From assembly GCA_003586115.2 (NCBI GenBank), contig QVOM02000112.1, positions 105,426,701 to 105,490,700 on the forward strand: a stretch of 64,000 nt of DNA. The letters are read 5' to 3'. The notes under the pieces are model-generated. The model made no database searches and was not told where the DNA came from. It saw nothing but the letters and a program-made list of their open reading frames with translations. How positions within the stretch are numbered: position 1 is the first letter of the stretch; each line of letters begins with the position of its first letter. Origin of the DNA: Salvator merianae (Eukaryota; Chordata; Lepidosauria; Squamata; Teiidae). Position numbers and translations under genes: made by a program. Below, in pieces: positions 61,885 to 64,000 of the stretch.

Positions 61885-62455
61885 TTACTTTACTTTAATT
61901 TCAATTTCTACTCTGCCCTATGCTGAGAGGTCCCAGGGCAGCTTACAAAACATACTAAAAAACTATTACAATAAAACACCATAAAAACGTTATAAAACAG
62001 TATAAAACATACAAACAGCATTACAGAGCTTATAAAACTATACAGTAAAAATAATATAAAAACATTATAAAAATATATTACATGCCCCCCCACCACAGCC
62101 CAGCCTCACCCAACGATAACAGCAGTCCAGCAGCAAAGAGGGGGGCTTCTCAGAGGGTCAAGGCCCATATGCCAGGGCAAAGAGAAAGGTCTTTACCAGG
62201 CGCCGAAACCCAAACAGGGATGGCACCTAGCAAATCTCAGTAGGGAAGCTGTTCCACAACCTGGGAGCAGCCACAGAGAAAATCCTCCCCTTCCCCCCCA
62301 CCCCCCGCGCTAATGCAGGGGAAGGGACCATCAGGAGAGACCCCCTGTGACCTCAGCGTGCAGGCAGACACATATGGGTGGAGGCACTCCTTCAGGTAGG
62401 CAGGGCCCAAAGCATTTAGGGTTTATAGAACAAGATAGCCTTGGTCTAGATAGTC
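61885..62455 (-). mobile_element. L2-type LINE 3' end
   Basis: Reverse-oriented: an AT-rich lead, TCTACTCTGCCCTATGCTGA, TCCCAGGGCAGCTTAC, and further in GAAGCTGTTCCACAACCTGG, matching the 25361-26758 element's 3' region. Confidence 0.7.
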
Positions 62456-62816
62456 TTGTGCCTAGTCTGGGAGCTGCAATTAGTGCAAAATGCAGAAGCC
62501 AGGTTGTTGGGTAGGGTCTGTGCTTAAGAACTTCCACTGGTTCCCAGTTAGCTACCAGGCCAGATTCAAGGATTTATCTTTGGCAGGTAAGGCCCTTAGC
62601 AACTTGGGATCAGCTTCCTTGGCAGATTGCCTCTCTCAGTATAGACCTGTGAGATCATTCAGGGGAGATCCTGTTGCAGGTACCATGAATCTCTGAATGC
62701 CACCTTTTGATTATCCACAGCAGGGCCTTCTCTGTGATGGGACCCACTCTTTGGAATAATCTCCCCTATGATATTTATAGAGTGCCTACACTTTGGTTTT
62801 TTAGGTGCAGAGTTAA

Positions 62817-63480
62817 TGGTCTGTTTGCACTTAGCAAGTGGAACATTCCAGGTCACTCACTGGAACAGAGCATTTGCACCTGCAAACAGTTCCAGCTGAC
62901 TGGAAACTCACCGAAACCCACCTGAAGCTCACCAGCTGTGGTCAAGAAAGTTTGGCCCTTTCTGCACTTGGCCTTATACCAGATTATATCCTGGAATAGG
63001 GACCTGCCATCTGCATGCACGTAGGAACTATGGCAGGCTCCACGCAGGGCCTGCTGTAACCTCCACTAGCATACAGATAGCAGGTCCCTGTTCTGGGATA
63101 TGATCCAAAATAAGGCCAAGTGCAGAAAGGGCCTTTTAGTCTCCAAGCTGACTAGCACAATCAGGTGAGGATTAGGACTGGTGTTGGCACCACTTCCTGG
63201 CTTAGAATGGTGATGGGGCAGGGACTGCATGGCCACGCAGGCACCGTCTGATTATTTGAATCCACCTCTTGCTAGGTTTGAACTTTGGCAACTGGACCCT
63301 GGCAGCCATTCCAGACACAGCTACCGAATTAGTGCACTCCCATTCACACTTCTTCCCTGGCTGGTTGGCTCATGGAGCGTTCCAGCACTGACAGTGCAAA
63401 CACTCCTCACCATACCCGATCCTGACCGGCCTGAACCACGCTAGTTAGAACGTTCTGCTGTAGTAAGTGCGAACAGAACC
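62817..63480 (+). mobile_element. Harbinger-like element (X family) inside L2
   Basis: Ends TGGTCTGTTTGCACTTAGC and (reverse complement) GGTTCTGTTCGCACTTACT. Flanked by TAA at 62814-62816 and 63481-63483. The interior matches the inner element at 13176-13699 (CCAGCTGACTGGAAAC, CACCTGAAGCTC, GACTAGCA-AATCAGGTGAGG). Contains an F-family foldback at 62954-63133. Confidence 0.9.
62954..63133. mobile_element. Foldback MITE (F family), nested at third level
   Basis: Ends GGCCCTTTCTGCACTTGGCC on both sides as perfect 20-bp inverted repeats. Flanked by TTT on each side (62951-62953, 63134-63136). The host X element reads through the site in its relative at 13176-13699. Confidence 0.92.
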
Positions 63481-63640
63481 TAATAGTCTGTTTTCCCCAA
63501 CCTTGATTTTAATCATATTTCTGTATAACTATTTATGATTTTAGTTGTTTTTATTCTCTCTTTTTTTAAAAAGTGCTTTGAGATTATAGTTTAATGGGAA
63601 GCAATATAGCGATCTTTTAAGTAAATATATAAATAACTGT

Positions 63641-64000
63641 ACCTCCTTGCCACATCTTCTTGAATATCAGTGCAGCCACTCATTCTGAAGCCCATTCAGA
63701 CTAGGGGAAAGGCAAAGACACAGCTTGGCTGGACCCCTGGCAAATAAAGCAAGATGATACTCCCAAACAGCACAGAAGACAAAGACCAAAATCTTGCACA
63801 AAGTATAATAGCAAAACAGCAACTGCAGCAGCCCAACAAAACTAGATGCACTCAGGTTCAGCTGGCTACTGAACTAATGCTCACCATGAGCTCCTTTGCT
63901 TACTGGGATCCTAGCAAAACGCCAGTCATCCAATAGTAGCTATGTGCATGGGAAAGGGGCAGCTGCTGCCAGGAAACTTTTTTTTTTTTTTTTTAAGAAA
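63641..64000. other. No recognised gene; T-run near the end
   Basis: Non-coding. A T17 run at 63978-63994 may be the poly(A) of a minus-strand retroposon extending past the window. Confidence 0.45.

Larger units (their letters stand above)
62456..63640 (+). mobile_element. L2-type LINE 3' part, interrupted
   Basis: 62456-62816 encodes, in degraded frames, the L2 C-terminal region (QARFKDLSLAGKALSNLG, then RAFSVMGPTLWNNLP). The tail resumes at 63484 and ends after AAGTGCTTTGAGATTATAG and TTTAATGGGAAGC near 63640. The middle is occupied by a Harbinger-like element. It is oriented opposite to the L2 end at 61885-62455. Confidence 0.8.

Overview
The window is vertebrate nuclear DNA, most likely from a squamate reptile (lizard or snake). 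The evidence is one spliced vertebrate gene, a very close match to SHISA2, set in intergenic and intronic DNA full of CR1-clade and L2-clade LINE fragments, a BovB-like fragment, tRNA-derived SINE pieces and many short inverted-repeat DNA transposons. The species cannot be named from the sequence. Prokaryotic features (operons, CRISPR, IS elements) are absent.

The only protein-coding gene I can support is SHISA2 on the minus strand. Exon 1 coding sequence is 40727-41060 and exon 2 is 33078-33631, separated by a 7,095-bp GT-AG intron (33632-40726). The two parts join in phase to 295 codons plus stop. Exon 1 lies in a strong CpG island (about 40700-42600) that should contain the promoter and 5' UTR. 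The 3' UTR extends towards lower coordinates.

Layout: 1-9290 holds a TTA microsatellite, DNA-transposon copies and minus-strand CR1 ends. 9291-25360 is dominated by GC-rich, non-autonomous terminal-inverted-repeat elements, including one element inserted into a relative in opposite orientation (12873-13842). 25361-29705 is an L2 reverse-transcriptase fragment abutting CR1 fragments. 31364-42600 is the SHISA2 locus, with a SINE and several small transposons in its intron. 42600-55200 has more nested elements, two large hairpins and a mariner-like MITE. 55203-58377 is the best-preserved CR1, itself interrupted by a 665-bp element with a TTA target duplication. 61885-63640 contains a three-layer nest (L2, then a Harbinger-like element, then a foldback MITE).

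I found no undescribed multi-gene system. The most distinctive signal is a swarm of short elements whose ends resemble GGGCCTGTTCGCACTTA and which, in the clearest cases, are flanked by 3-bp duplications (TAA, TTA, TCA, TGG, TTT). This suggests PIF/Harbinger-type transposition, but no transposase gene is present here.
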